64,000 nucleotides of DNA, taken from the NCBI GenBank assembly GCA_951217055.1, contig OX578284.1, positions 18,114,187-18,178,186 on the forward strand, given 5' to 3'. Origin of the DNA: Gerris lacustris. Taxonomy: Eukaryota > Arthropoda > Insecta > Hemiptera > Gerridae. This document shows, one piece after another, positions 43,060 to 54,101 of this stretch. The notes beneath the pieces were generated by a model, which was not told the origin of the DNA, ran no database searches, and worked only from the letters and a program-made list of their open reading frames with translations. The first letter of the stretch is position 1, and every line of letters begins with the position of its first letter. Position numbers and translations under genes: made by a program.

Positions 43060-45330
43060 ACCTAACACTTGGAAAAAAACGTGAAAAAAAAAAAAAATAT
43101 TTCTCGAAAATAATTTTGATTTTGATTAAATAATTCTAATGTTTAGTATATTTAAATATTTATGGCTGCATTTTCACTAGAAGAAATAATCTCAACCTAG
43201 AAAATAAAATAACTTTTGGAAATATTCAGATAAAAAGAAAAACAGTAATTAGATTTCTTGGTCTCTTCCTTGATCAAAAACTAACATGGAAAGAACATAT
43301 CAAGATTATTACCTCAAAATGTGAAAAATACCTAAATATAATGAAAATGACCTGCAACAAATCATGGGGAAGTGATCCAAAAACCATGCTCACTCTATAC
43401 AGGGCTACAATAAGAGCATGTTTAGACTTTGCCTCGCCTTTCTATGGTAACGCCAGACAATACTTACTAACAACACTCGACCGCATTCAATACAGAGCCC
43501 TAAAAATATCTATGGGATATTTAAAATCAACACCAATAGTCGTAATCTTAACTGAATGTTGCGAACAACCACTTGACTTACGACGACAACATCTAGCTGA
43601 CAAACTACTATTAAAATTATACACTCAAAACTCTGACATATACACATCCGTAACAGAACTATCAAATAAAATAAACAGAGGACATAGATACTGGCGACAC
43701 AAACCTTCACCCTTACTAAACAATAGCTTCAATTCTATATTACCTTACTTAGATCAAACTATATACCAAAACAAATTACTGCCAATTCATCAAATTACTT
43801 ATGAAAACTTATATCAACAACCGAATATACATATACCCAAACTTAGTTATCCTTACAATGACATAACATTTCAAGACCAACTTACTAAATTGAACCCAAA
43901 AATAACCTACATTATATTTACAGACGGATCAAAGCAACAAAACGTATCAGGATATTCATACTATGACCCTCAATTAAAACAAGGCATTGGCTACTCATGT
44001 TCTCAACAAGCTAATATATATACATTAGAAAGCTTAGGCATTCTACAAGCACTAGAATACATCAACACATTACAAAATAACTATTACAAATACACGATAG
44101 CATGTGACAACCAGGGAGTCCTTAAAAAATTAGATAACATCTCATACACTACACATTTGGATCACATCTTCATGAATATATTAAATAATATAGCAGAAAT
44201 AAGAAAAAAAAAATAAAGAAATAGACTTTATATGGGTCAAATCACATCAAGGAATTAAAGGAAACAAGGAAGCAGACAAACTTGCCAAAAGCCCAACAAA
44301 ACAATCAGACAAAAAAATACCAACAAGAGATCTAATAGCACTATCCAAAAAAGAAGATGTTTGAAAACTGGAACATAAAACTTCAAGAAGAACCAGCAAA
44401 AGCAAGAAATTTCAAATCAATTGTCAAAAAAGTTCCAATTAAACCGTGGTTTTGGAAATCAAAACTACCACGTAAGGATATAATCAAAATTAATAGATTG
44501 AGAAGTTACCATGCAAGATGCATTCAATACAACTATATGATAGGACTAAGTGATTCGCCTATATGTTACACATGCCCAGATAAAAATGAAAATATGACTC
44601 ACATCCTATTGGAATGTCCTAAGTATAAATCCGAACGAAACAAATTATTTCAAGAACTCAATATTCAAGAAATTCAAGATGAAAATGAAAAAATTAAGAA
44701 AATGCTTTTCTCAAAATTAAAAAATATTACACTTACACTGAAATTCGTAAATGAAATAAATTACTCCCCTTAGCCTAAAATTGTAAAATCTGGAGACCAC
44801 TCACCAACAGAAATCCCACAAACGAAAATAAAAAAAAAAAAAAACTTAGGGAAAACATAGGAAGAACTTAGGAAGGACTCGGGTCCGCCCAACCTAATTG
44901 AGGTTTTCTGTGGTTTCCCTCAATTTACCAGGCAAATGCCAGGTTGGTCCACTCTTAAGTCAGTCCACAGACTGCCTATGATACCCGTTTAAATTCCTGC
45001 AAACAACCCAATAAAAATCCAATCAAAATCTTCCTTTTTAAAAATAAAATAAAATAAAAATATATAATCCAAAATTGTCCATATTACCCTTCCCCAAATT
45101 TGATTAAAAAGCTCCAATCCCTTACAAAATATCAAAAATTAAAAAAGGCACAAAATAACCCCACTCAAAATAATATCATGGCTCCGGTAAACACAAATAA
45201 TTTTTTGTTACTTATGCCAATAAAGAACTTGTTTAAAAAAAAAAAAAATATTTATGAATCTCACCAGTTGTAAATATGATCTGAAGTTGTTATCCCAGGG
45301 TCATTAGTTCTAGTTTCCAAGACCTATTCA
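43060..45330 (+). repeat. RepB fragment split by a retrotransposon
   Basis: 43085-43164 (AATATTTCTCGAAAATAATT, GATTTTGATTAAATAATTCT) matches RepB at 33885-33940, and 45257 onward continues only weakly. The 2.08-kb insertion between is flanked by a target duplication. Confidence 0.5.
43165..45246 (+). pseudogene. 5'-truncated non-LTR retrotransposon ORF2 with RNase H (I/LOA-like)
   Basis: The frame from 43165 covers the RT thumb (TVIRFLGLFLDQKLTWKEHI at about 43240, then YRATIRACLDFASPFYGNAR). RNase H follows at about 43910-44280: FTDGS with the first aspartate, TLES with the glutamate, CDNQGVL with the second aspartate, and in the shifted frame VKSHQGIKGNKEADKLAK. A C-terminal domain, CYTCPDKNENMTHILLECPKY, has a CxxC-H-C zinc-knuckle spacing. 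Two frame changes, one at the A-run near 44205 and one near 44355, break it. The 3' UTR ends in AATAAA (45219) and an A-tail (45234-45248). AATATTTATG flanks both sides (43155-43164 and 45247-45256). The open frame of 291 codons implies a fairly young insertion. Confidence 0.85.
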
Positions 45331-45626
45331 TTAAAATAAAGTTGTTTTTTTTTTAATCAAAAACGGAACTTAGCTTTTCACACTGCCGTTTGCTCAGATG
45401 TTATTGAATTCAAATGCTGTATCAACATTTGAAAGATTTTCTGAGTTTTCTCGGACCGATTTTTCATCTAAGCAAATTGTATTATACATTTTTATATGTT
45501 GTCATTTCTATATAAATTTCATTTATCTACGATTGATACGAAATATAAACATTATATCTTTGTTTAGATGCGTAGAAAGTGATTCTTTACGTACTTGTAT
45601 TCATTGCGCATGCGCGTCTCATAGTT

Positions 45627-45682
45627 CTGAAGAATTCCTCTTCTTTACCACACTAGTGCGGTAAAGAAGAGGAATTCTTCAG
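45627..45682. repeat. 56-nt hairpin in RepF copy 2
   Basis: CTGAAGAATTCCTCTTCTTT pairs perfectly with AAAGAAGAGGAATTCTTCAG. The arms are identical to copy 1 apart from one base, while the loop-proximal core differs. Confidence 0.8.
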
Positions 45683-45780
45683 CTTTACGCACGATTAGCA
45701 AGTTTGTTTACATTTAACAAAAGTAATTTGCTATTCTTTTATTAAAGTAACTGTTTATATCGAGTTTTTAGTAAAAAACA

Positions 45781-45918
45781 ATGATTGAATACAGTGACTT
45801 TGACCAAAAAGTTGGAGAATAATACTCCTCCAGAAATAATTAATTCGGCAAAAAATACAACTAATGAATTAATGCCATCTTTATCAAGAGAGAGATACGA
45901 ACTTACATACAGCAAGTT
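45781..45918 (+). pseudogene. Frameshifted copy of the RepF first-exon-like ORF
   Basis: The ATG at 45781 opens a frame that stops after 13 codons. From about 45820 another frame resumes the shared peptide, NNTPPEIINSAKNTTNELMP then SLSRERYELTYSKF. Relative to copy 1 a small indel around GTTGGAGAA breaks the frame. The donor site here is GCAAGT in place of GTAAGT, an allowed but rarer splice donor. Downstream text is unrelated to any recombinase. Confidence 0.5.
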
Positions 45919-46132
45919 TATTTTTTTCTGTATTTATTATTTAAATCTAACAATCGTAGATAAAGTACGGTACGGAACTCGTGCGAAAACGGCATTTTGC
46001 ATTGCTCGTGTGGTTTTATCACCCTCGCTGTCGCTCGGGTGCAAACTCCACACTCGCATGCAAAATGCTACTTTCCGCACTCGACGCGTAATGTACTATT
46101 ATTTTTCTTTTAAGTATTATGTACCACCATTA

Positions 46133-46785
46133 TTCCTTTTTACTTTCTCATATAAAGAGAAAGTATTGTGATGGGGCAAAATTTCGATTTTGAGATTTTC
46201 ATGGATTTACACGTTTTAAGGTCTTTTAAAAAAAAGGTCTCTCTATCTGTCGTCCGTGCAGGCGCGTGGAGCCTAAACTATTAGGCCCATTTTAACGAAA
46301 TTTGTCATTTATTTTGACTATTATGGGCCCATTTTGGGAATTTTGACTATTATGGGCCCATTTTGGGAATTTCGACTATCTTAACATTTTAACGAAAAAT
46401 CATACCCCGAGACGAAATCAAGAAATTAATTGAAGAAATTTTATTTTTCAAAATTTGGGGGCGTTACCCCCCCCCCCCCAAAAAATTGAAAAAACGTAAA
46501 ACAATTATTTCTTGAAAACTGTTCTGAAGATTTGGATTAAAAGATTCTAAAATATAGTCCATTTAAATAAGAATCTAACGATATAAGCCTTTTGTCCGCG
46601 AAATATCTAGTTCCTAAGAAAATAGCTTTAAACGCGGACCGAGAGAGGCCATGTTCGATTCCCAGCCGAGGAGAAGATATTATTATGATAAATTTTGATG
46701 AAATGTTCAATTATAAATAAATGTATACCTGTAAAAACAGTGGGCTAAGTAATTATGAAGTCGAATATGAGAAAGTTTTTATTTT
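46133..46785 (+). mobile_element. RepB, full copy
   Basis: The ends are TACTTTCTCATATAAAG and, inverted, AATATGAGAAAGTTT. It has GATTTTGAGATTTTCATGG, a short GTCT run, CATACCCCGAGACGAAATCA, a C-run (46470-46481), ACGATATAAGCC, and TGTTCGATTCCCAGCC as a weaker B box. A 28-bp unit (GACTATTATGGGCCCATTTT) is tandemly duplicated at 46318-46375, unlike the 33.5-kb copy. Confidence 0.75.
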
Positions 46786-46789
46786 TTAA

Positions 46790-47200
46790 AATAAGGTATT
46801 TCTTTGTATATAGATGTTGCTAAAGAGATAGATATTGGCTACATAGTTTCCATCTGTGTAGGTGTTTTTCCTTTTGAAGCAAAATCGTGACCTGGTTTAT
46901 ATCTAGTGGAACCTAGTACGATGTAGGGAAGAAAACCTAGATTTACACTTTGTAAGGCGCTTCCCAAGTGAAAACTACTAAATATTCTATGTTTTCAAAC
47001 TAAACATTGCAGAAACTGAGGTTTTCAAACTATTTCCAAGGGTTGACCATCTTCTCTTGCTTTGGGAGGGGTTTGTTTCACACCGAACTAAACCCACTTT
47101 CTGCACTTTACACTTTCATAAGAGATCGAAATATATACGGTGCAATGCAGCCTCAAAAGCTTCTAGAAGCATTAAACTTTCGTTTTATCGAAAGTATATA
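46790..47200. other. No recognisable gene
   Basis: Contains a 95-codon open frame (47007-47294) that runs into the RepA fragment; no domain seen. Confidence 0.45.
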
Positions 47201-47202
47201 TT

Positions 47203-47300
47203 ATTTATACATTGCTTCCAAGCTTACCGAAGGTAACAGAAGCATTGTAATTATTCTAAAGAACAACATTTTTAGGGTTTTGAGGTCGTCCTAGAAACCC
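47203..47300 (-). repeat. RepA 3' end, reverse orientation
   Basis: TGCTTCCAAGCTTACCGAAG followed by GTAACAGAAGC retains the terminal hairpin; CTAAAGAACAACATTTTTAG follows. The element is cut off at about 47300, and a CGTCCGTCCGTCC run follows. Confidence 0.65.
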
Positions 47301-48114
47301 GTATGTTTTGGAAGTTCGTCCGTCCGTCCGTCGTATCTTGGAGCATATCCCGACCAACTTTAGCTATAGATTTGAAATTTGGTATTCAAGTAAAACTTTT
47401 TTGCTCAAATACAGAGAAAATATTGTGAACTTAAACACTCAAAATTTCTTCGATCAACTAGCATTTGTGAATTTATCGTAATTTTTTATATTTTTACTTT
47501 TCCTCACCTTCTCCGAAGGTATATGGGAAAAGTATTGTTTCGCCTAAAAAATTTTTTTCGGGGTTTCCACGGAATTATCCGTTTTGGGTGTTTTTAAGAC
47601 CTCCAGAGTGGTTTTCAGCATGACGTCTGTATGTATGTTTGTGTGTATGTTATCATCGTAGCGCCCAAGGTATTTAACCTAGAAAGTTGAAACTTAGCTG
47701 AAAAATCAGTCCTTACCTGTAGTGGTGCCGCCCGGAAAAGCAACTTCTTCCGCCATCTTGAACCCAGTTTGCTGAGTCAGCAAAAATTAAAAAAATAAAT
47801 CGAAAAAGATCGAGTTGAAATTTGGTACAAATGTACCTCTCTGTATGAAGAACAATAATAATAATAATAACCATTTATTTGCTAGATTAATCACATGCTT
47901 TTTTCCTTTTTTTAAAAAAATATTTAACTATTCATGCAAATTCAGCTCTTGGCTGTGGTTGCCTACAAAAGCGGAGTTCCTCTTTAAATCTTGTATACAT
48001 AATAATAATACTTATTTTATCTATTTTAACTTTTGTTTTAAATTGATATCTTTCTTGGCTAGTGTGTAATTCTTTTACATGACATGATATTAAATATATA
48101 AAATAAACAAATAA

Positions 48115-48245
48115 TTAATAATTAACAAATTAACAAATAATTAGCCAATTAACAAATAATTAACAAATTAACAAATAATTAACAAATTAACAAATAATTA
48201 ACAAATTAACAAATAATTAACAAATTTATAATAATTGACAAATTA
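48115..48245. repeat. Tandem AATTAACAAAT array in the RTE-like 3' UTR
   Basis: A unit of about 18 bp (AATTAACAAATTAACAAAT) repeats roughly six times with small changes. It lies between the ORF stop and the tail. Confidence 0.75.
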
Positions 48246-48723
48246 ACAAATTAATAATAAATTATCAATAAATAAATAAATTTCATGCAATAAACAATAT
48301 GTGTAATTTTAGGTTGGTAGCCAAACTTCATTATACAATAGACCCATTCTCCTCCATTCTATTCTGTCGCGCGCAATACGTTTCCAGGTAACACCTCCAC
48401 ATATCAAACTCATTTCGTGGTCCCATCTTCTTATTGGTCTTCCTTTCTTCCTTTTCTTTCCAACTGGCCACCAATCTAACACTTTCCTTGACCATCTTTC
48501 ATCTTCCACTCTTACTAAATGCCCACTCCACTTCCACTTTCTATGCATGACTGTTATCCCTATATCTTCGAGGCCTGTTTTCTTTCGTACGCATTCGTTT
48601 CTTTTCCTTTCCTTTCTCGATACTCCTATCATATACCTCTCCATGTCCCTCATGGTTACGCGTAATTTATTTAAAACCTTTTTTGTCATTACCCACGTTT
48701 CACATCCATAAATAATGGTAGGT

Positions 48724-49199
48724 CCTCAACTAATTAAGTACGCGAAAATAATACGTAATAATAATAAATATTAAAGGTCAAATACAAAAACGAGGGTATC
48801 AACCAATATGTATTTTTTATGGAGATATTATAGTTATTAGTTACACAGATGTTAAAAAAAAGGAAAACATATATATATATGTAATATCAAATAGTAAATA
48901 AATAGCTCTTAAAAATATTATTATTTATATTTTAGTAATTGATTATGTTATTGTTTATGTAAATTGTAAATTATGCACGTCTTAACCAAAGTAGTCCAAA
49001 AGTATCATCTTATTTATATGTAATTAGCTTTAAAATTATTGTTATAATATTAATGATTTATTGTACTTATATATTAGCTCTAAAATTACTGTTATAATGT
49101 TATCATATTAATGATTTATTGTACATATTAACCGAACTCCCTGTATATTATAAATAAATACTGTGATTTACTACTACTACAACAACAATAATGGTAGGT
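48724..49199 (+). mobile_element. 476-bp insertion inside the RTE-like ORF, 13-bp target duplication
   Basis: AATAATGGTAGGT occurs at 48711-48723 and 49187-49199. Excising the insert restores an uninterrupted reading across TVLPTIIYGCETWV, which shows it arrived after the RTE-like copy. The right end has ATTATAAATAAATACTGTG followed by (TAC)n(AAC)n, resembling a retroelement 3' tail. The inner sequence is A+T-rich with a duplicated AATGATTTATTGTAC motif (49051 and 49112). It is not recognised: a SINE or a truncated non-LTR 3' end are the likely options. Confidence 0.75.
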
Positions 49200-50069
49200 A
49201 GCACAGTACTTTTCCAGAGTTTACATTTCTTTTCCAGGTCGATTCTCGATTTAAATATTATTTTATTTTTGTCGACCGTACGCCATGTTATCGCTATTCT
49301 TCTGCATACCTCTCTCAAGGTATTCTCATATATACCGATTAATCTGCCTAAATATATAAATTCCTCGACTACTTCTACTTCTAGTCCATTTATCTTCACA
49401 GTCTCTTTTGAATTACAATTAAACTTCATTAATTTAGTTTTTTCTATGTTTATTTCAAGACCTATTTCTTTTCCTTTTACTTCTAATTCAACTACCATTT
49501 CTTGTATTTCTTCAACTGAGTTCCCAATCAGACATATGTCATCAGCGAATTGTATACAGTTAAGCCTTTCGCCATTAATTAGTAAGCCTTTACTTTCCCA
49601 ATTAAGCCTTTTGAAAACCCTTTCCTATGAAAAACAAGCCCACCAAATTCCATTTAGATATTGGCCGCCATTTTGAAGTTATCAAATTTTGAAACTTTAA
49701 TGGTTAATAATACTGAAAGTATTACGTTTTTGACTTATAGCATATCGTTAGAACCGGAAAAAAAATAAGGAACAAATATAAATAACCAGATGAAATTCCA
49801 TTAATTTGTTTAATAGTTATAAGCGAATATAATTATTTATTAGTGCGATAATTTTGATGACGTCAAAGTTTGTTTACATCTGTCAAAATACCGCCAAAAT
49901 TCAAATAATTAAATAAAATATACTAAAAATTATGTATCTTTTGCAAATATGATAATAAAAAAATCACTCAGTTTAAAACGGTCACCCATCCATGTACTGA
50001 CCACGCCCAGTGCTGCTTCCTCCTGCTGCGAAGCAGCAGGAGAGGCCACTTATGTGGCCTTTTTCTTTT

Positions 50070-51300
50070 TATATTTTAGTGATGTGGTGCGCTATACCAT
50101 TCCTTATTACAATCTTTCAATAATAATCATTATATCAGATACCAACTACAATGTAAAGGTTTGCTATAAGGTTGAATATAATAGGTAGGTTGGCTATAAT
50201 TTGTCCAATAATAATTATAAGAGTTGGCAAGTAGCATGCTCGCTCAAATAGAACGTATATCTGTAAGATTTGATCGAAGCTTGTTTTACTATAAAAGTAT
50301 GTTGCATAGTAATTCGTAATTTATTTTGCTTTTAAATAAGAAATCTAATATAAAATAAGGCTTTTCTTTTGAAAGTATAAAAAAAAGTTTAAGGGAAGTA
50401 TAAAACATTAAAGAGAATATGAACACATAAATGCTTAGAAAAACCTCAACCTTTAAAAAAAAAGCAAAATCAATAAGCCATTACGACAGTGAAATTGAAA
50501 GAAGAGAGACAGGAAAAAATAAAAAAAAAGTAGTACGCGGGAACGAGTAAAACGTGTAATGATATATTAGACATAAAAATGTCATTATCAGAAATACAGG
50601 CATTTCATATCCCTCGGCTTTCTCTACAACAATTTTACTCCGGTTAAACCGATGGAAGCGTGTGAACCACCGTGAACTACAATCCTATCACTAAATATAA
50701 ATTTCTTTATCGCCATAATAGTAGGACACTACATAATAACTACGTTTATACTGTGGTGTGTGTGTGCGAGAACTTGTTCTCAAGTCGTATATGTGCACTA
50801 AAGTTTAAGGAGAGGACCTTGTTAACACGAACATGATATAGGATAAAGGATAGAGATAATTCAAAAGAGATAATACAGAATGTCCTTTTTACTATCATCT
50901 TATGCACTATCTATCTTCTTATGAAACAGGTAATAAACGTCAGTTTAATTAAATTTATGAAAAATGTTTCATGAGAAAAATAAAATTCTAGATAACTGCG
51001 GGATTATTAATTAATTCAGTTTTATACAAAAGCTATAAATGTATATGATGTACTCTGCCGTAACATACGTCAATCAATACTGTCTTAAACGGTGATGATT
51101 TGTAGAAATAAATCTTTGTAAAACAAAAACTATAAACTTTAAAAGTATTGTTTAATACTACAGCTTCAAAATCATTAGAATGTAGCTTTGACTTGAATCG
51201 GTTATGTTATATCTTGTATTTCTTGATTTAGTTCCTTTTTACTCCGAGGGGGAGCTTGGGGCATTAACAAAGCATCTCTAATTATATCTATCTATTTATA
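50070..51300. other. No recognisable gene
   Basis: A+T-rich, nothing repeated within the window and no domain in any frame. Confidence 0.5.
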
Positions 51301-51302
51301 GC

Positions 51303-51425
51303 TATAAAGCTATATCCTTGTCGCTTAATCTTATCCATAATGGTCTCTCTCCATGTCCGTCCAAGTCTCCCTCTCGTTTTCTTCCCCAGTGGATTCTAGT
51401 CAGGGCTCTATTGGTCACAACATCC
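51303..51425 (-). pseudogene. RTE-like RT C-terminal fragment
   Basis: The reverse frame reads GKKTRGRLGRTWRETIMDKI then KRQGYSFI. The block G-K-x-x-R-G-R-x-x-x-T-W-R is the common end of RTE-type and related RT proteins. Upstream, VVTNRALTRIHW is only loosely similar. About 40 codons survive, without palm or tail. It adjoins a dispersed repeat at 51429. Confidence 0.6.
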
Positions 51426-51428
51426 AAA

Positions 51429-51530
51429 ACAAAATAAAAGTAACTAACTGTTTGCACCTAGCGGAGTTAAGGCAAAATTAAATGAAACAAGAAGCATTAT
51501 TTGTATCATTAAAGCAAGCGTCTTACAATA
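51429..51530 (+). repeat. Dispersed repeat shared with 32.1 kb
   Basis: AACAAAATAAAAGTAACTAA, CTGTTTGCACCTAGCGGAG, TTAAGGCAAAATTAAATGAA match 32170-32235. Confidence 0.55.
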
Positions 51531-51689
51531 AATATGTATTAAATATTGAGAAAAAAGTTAATCATGATGAGTTTATAGTTAATGAGTATGTTTGTAGTAT
51601 ATAGCATTAGGGAAAGGAACTGTTTCTTACCTACCCGGCATACTAATTTTGATTTTTTTTTTTTTACTAATTTTGTATTAAAAAATATA

Positions 51690-52150
51690 TCTCTTCCCAA
51701 CTCAAAAACGTCTGCTTGTATCAGATTGAAATTTTGCGTGCCTGTTTCAATTGTACTTTAGACTATGTGTAAGAATTTTTATTAAAATCGTTACGTTAGA
51801 ACGAAAGATATCGGTAAAAACGTTGTTTTCTTTATTTTAAAAGTTTAGGTCCGCTTTAATAAATTTAGCGATCTTTATCACTTCATAGCAGAGTCAGCGT
51901 TCATTTTAATAAAAAAATATATTTAGAAAAGTTGTTTGTCTCATTAAATAGATGAAGATAGAATTTTTTTTCCGTCCTAAAATTCCAATTTCAAATTTGA
52001 AGCTTACGTTTACGCGAGCGTTGCGCGTGAACGCTTGGGCGGATAAAGTTGTCGAACAAACTTAGCCTGGGCATTGGGAAAATGAACATGTGTACTAAAT
52101 TACAACGTATTCGGTCATCTTTCACTCAAATTATCGTCATCGGTAGATTT
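51690..52150 (+). repeat. RepD copy, truncated at the 3' end
   Basis: CTCAAAAACGTCTGCTTGTA, GTTACGTTAGAACGAAAGAT, TTAAATAGATGAAGATAGAA, CCGTCCTAAAATTCCAATTT, GTTTACGCGAGCGTTGCGCG and the TCGAACAAACTTAGCCTGGG segment follow the order of 57957-58520 read in reverse. It stops before the GTCT run and the GCGAGCG terminus. Confidence 0.75.
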
Positions 52151-52429
52151 CGTGACTCTTGGTTTTGTGACAGTGATTTTGTGACTGTCGTTTTTTACGG
52201 ATTCACTCCCGGGCTCCAGAACGTGCCATAAGGAATTTCGTTCCAAAAACATACCCACAAAAATACTTATTTTAAACCACCAGGACGGTAATTTTTAATG
52301 TTTTCTTATTTTACCTTGTTAAAATAGACAATATTAAATAAGGCTAAGAGGGTGCAAAGTCTAAAAAATGAATAATAATTTAATAATTAATTATAAAAAA
52401 AACTTTTAAAAATTCCCTCATTAAAATTA

Positions 52430-52835
52430 CATGGGTTTGATAGCAGGTGATAAGGAGAAGGAACAAAACAAAAACATCAGATAAATTTTCGAAAGCTTAC
52501 CCCATTTTGTGACGTCATTACCACTCATATCTATAATGGACTCTAATTGTTGACTGCTTTCACGATGGTCTCGGATCCGTACGTAAGAACCGACGTAAAA
52601 TTGTTTTCTAAGATCCGCTACTTCTTTCGTCTCCTCAGCTGCTTGGATCATCTCATACGGGTTGTGCTTATCCCTTTTGCCAGTCTCACTATTTTGGCTA
52701 TGGGGCTTCCGTGGTATCTAAAACCTCCTTACCTATTCCACGTCCTTGCCCCCAATCCCCGCATTAAATTTCTATTTCGTATTATTCTGGTCTTCGCAGG
52801 ATCTGCGGCCACTAAAGCCAGCCTGTTCTTTCCTC
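52430..52835 (-). pseudogene. Short RT motif remnant and an unassigned reading frame
   Basis: On the reverse strand, 52833-52774 encodes RKEQAGFSGRRSCEDQNNTK then a stop. QAGF-x-x-x-R-S-C-x-D-Q is a conserved RT finger/palm motif of non-LTR elements. Further along, 52651-52427 is open for 74 codons (PYEMIQAAEETKEVADLRKQ and onward), but I do not recognise it. The opposite-strand 127-codon frame is a shadow. Confidence 0.45.
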
Positions 52836-52934
52836 TTCATCATCTATCTGTGTGGGCCTTAATCCTTTTGTTGTATTGTGTATGTTATATCGGTCAAATG
52901 TATTTACTATTCTTTTGGAGAATAATATAGTTTA

Positions 52935-53750
52935 AAACCTTTTGATTATTTACAAAAATAAGTAGAAAAAAAAAATTGCAAATGTTGTAAAAGTGTTAAG
53001 TTAATATACACTTGTAAAATCAAATTTATCGATATGTCTACTGAATGCTTTTGTTTAAAACAAATACTGCTTCGCACAAGATATATTTATTTAGTTATGT
53101 TATTTATCAATGATAAATGAATTAATAAAATATATCGTGAAAAAGTAATAAGTTGTAAGATTTTGAAATTACATTATTTTTAGAAACTTATAAGTTACCA
53201 CTGGAAATATCCTAGAACTCATAACTGATGTGATTGAGATGTGATTCTTCCCTTTATTATTCCATCCTGAGATTTTCGTAGTCTTGTTTGTTTCTAATAT
53301 ATGAGTATTTTGTCGGTATTGGCCCAGTTGTTATCCAATAAGACGCTTGGATGTACGTGATTGGTTAAAAAGGAGAAACCAGTTAAGTTCTTCTTCTTGT
53401 TTATACTCGGTTCCTGATCATTCTAGGCGTCACGTACAGAATTTACTGTTTCGGATTCTGAAATCCTTTTTATTACTTTTACCGCCCGAAATTAAACTTC
53501 TTATATGTTTTAATAATTTTGAGAATTCCCTTTTCTTTTGACAATAACTTCAGAAAAAATATTCTCCTTAAAAAAAAAACAAAAAACTAATTCGTTTGTT
53601 TATTTAACTAATCGAAATATTCAAATAATCTTATAAATTTTTTCAGTGATATTGCTCTTTTTATAGGTGATTATGCTCCTATAATTTGGTCCATCGTGTA
53701 AGTCCAAGCTGTACAGTACATAGGCTTTTTATTATTTTAAATAATAAATT
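52935..53750. other. No recognisable gene
   Basis: A+T-rich, no repeat or domain recognised. Confidence 0.5.
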
Positions 53751-53752
53751 AA

Positions 53753-53937
53753 AAATTCATATTTTACGATTTTGGTAGTATTCATACTACGGAACGATTA
53801 AATTTTAATTTAAATCAAATTATAATTATTATTAACTACGGGAAAGAGACAGAGAAAAAGTGACACCAGCGCGGGGATTTGAACCACCGGCCTCTATATT
53901 TCCAGTATAGCGCTCTAACCAACTAAGCTACGCAGGA
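53753..53937 (-). repeat. tRNA-derived SINE, copy 1 (direct)
   Basis: The head, 53937 down to 53862, folds as a tRNA-like cloverleaf. It has D-stem GCTT/GAGC, anticodon stem CTATA/TATAG with loop CTGGAAA (GGA at the anticodon position), and B box GGTTCAAATCC. Acceptor pairs 1 and 4 and two T-stem pairs are mismatched, and a serine-type long variable arm is absent, so it is not a working tRNA gene. The body down to 53753 is shared with copy 2. Confidence 0.7.
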
Positions 53938-54101
53938 GAATGAATTTCTCTGACGTTAATGATACCTTGACCCGAATTTAAAGCTTTCAATTTTTCCACA
54001 AGTCTGAGAAGTCAACATTAATGACAAAGAACTAGACCGAGAAATAACGCTTATAATTAAAAAGTACCCAATTAGTACCTGTACCTCGTGCAATCAATTA
54101 G

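Larger units (their letters stand above)
45522..46105 (+). mobile_element. RepF, copy 2
   Basis: TTTATCTACGATTG (45522-45535) and its inverse (45951-45964) again enclose exactly 443 bp, as in copy 1. The ORF-distal outer unit (45965-46105) is also conserved, including the GCATTTTGCAT hairpin. Hairpin 45627-45682 is retained. Confidence 0.75.
47856..49625 (-). pseudogene. 5'-truncated RTE-like retrotransposon (RT C-terminal half)
   Basis: Reading leftward from 49625: RVFKRLNWESKGLLINGERL, then LNCIQFADDICLIGNSVEEI with the catalytic FADD, then LEVKGKEIGLEINIEKTKLM, FIYLGRLIGIYENTLREVCR and WKSTVLPTIIYGCETWVM. It ends with RKWKWSGHLVRVEDERWSRK and GKKRKKGRPIRRWDHEM, stopping at 48309. This is the palm-thumb-C-terminus of an RTE-type RT, which copies element RNA at a nicked target. 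The endonuclease and the first RT motifs are lost by 5' truncation. The 3' tail is (ATT)n at 47856-47870, typical of RTE elements. TATGAAGAACAA (47844-47855) and TATGAAAAACAA (49626-49637) are the target duplication. A later 476-bp insertion splits the frame, which is otherwise open. Confidence 0.85.
47503..50065 (-). mobile_element. RepE copy 1, 5S-headed, split by an RTE-like insertion
   Basis: Without the insertion (47856-49625) this is about 790 bp and collinear with 61605-62390. In its own orientation it starts at about 50065 with hairpin GGCCACATAAGTGGCC, then CCTGCTGCTTCGCAGCAGG, then a 5S-like block (50020-49979: GGAAGCAGCACTGGGCGTGG, TCAGTACATGGATGGGTGAC). Next come a body with GATGACGTCAAAGTTTG-type sequence, ATTTGGTACAAATG, and a hairpin end near 47505-47545. 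No ORF. The 5S block covers the region of the box C promoter, so pol III transcription is plausible. Best described as a 5S-derived SINE. Confidence 0.7.

Noticed and set aside
49191..49676. A 161-codon plus-strand ORF
   Set aside because: It is antisense to the RTE-like RT with its FADD box; the serine-rich composition is a shadow of the real frame.
49979..50020. A 5S rRNA gene
   Set aside because: Only the distal half is present, it is attached to a repeated body, and the same arrangement is seen at 61.6 kb.
52547..52930. A 127-codon hydrophobic ORF
   Set aside because: It lies antisense to a reverse-transcriptase motif remnant, and the hydrophobicity is that of the shadow frame.
53862..53937. 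A functional tRNA-Ser(GGA) gene
   Set aside because: The cloverleaf has mismatches in the acceptor and T stems, lacks the long variable arm expected of serine tRNAs, and is repeated with a shared body in two other copies, so it is a SINE head.
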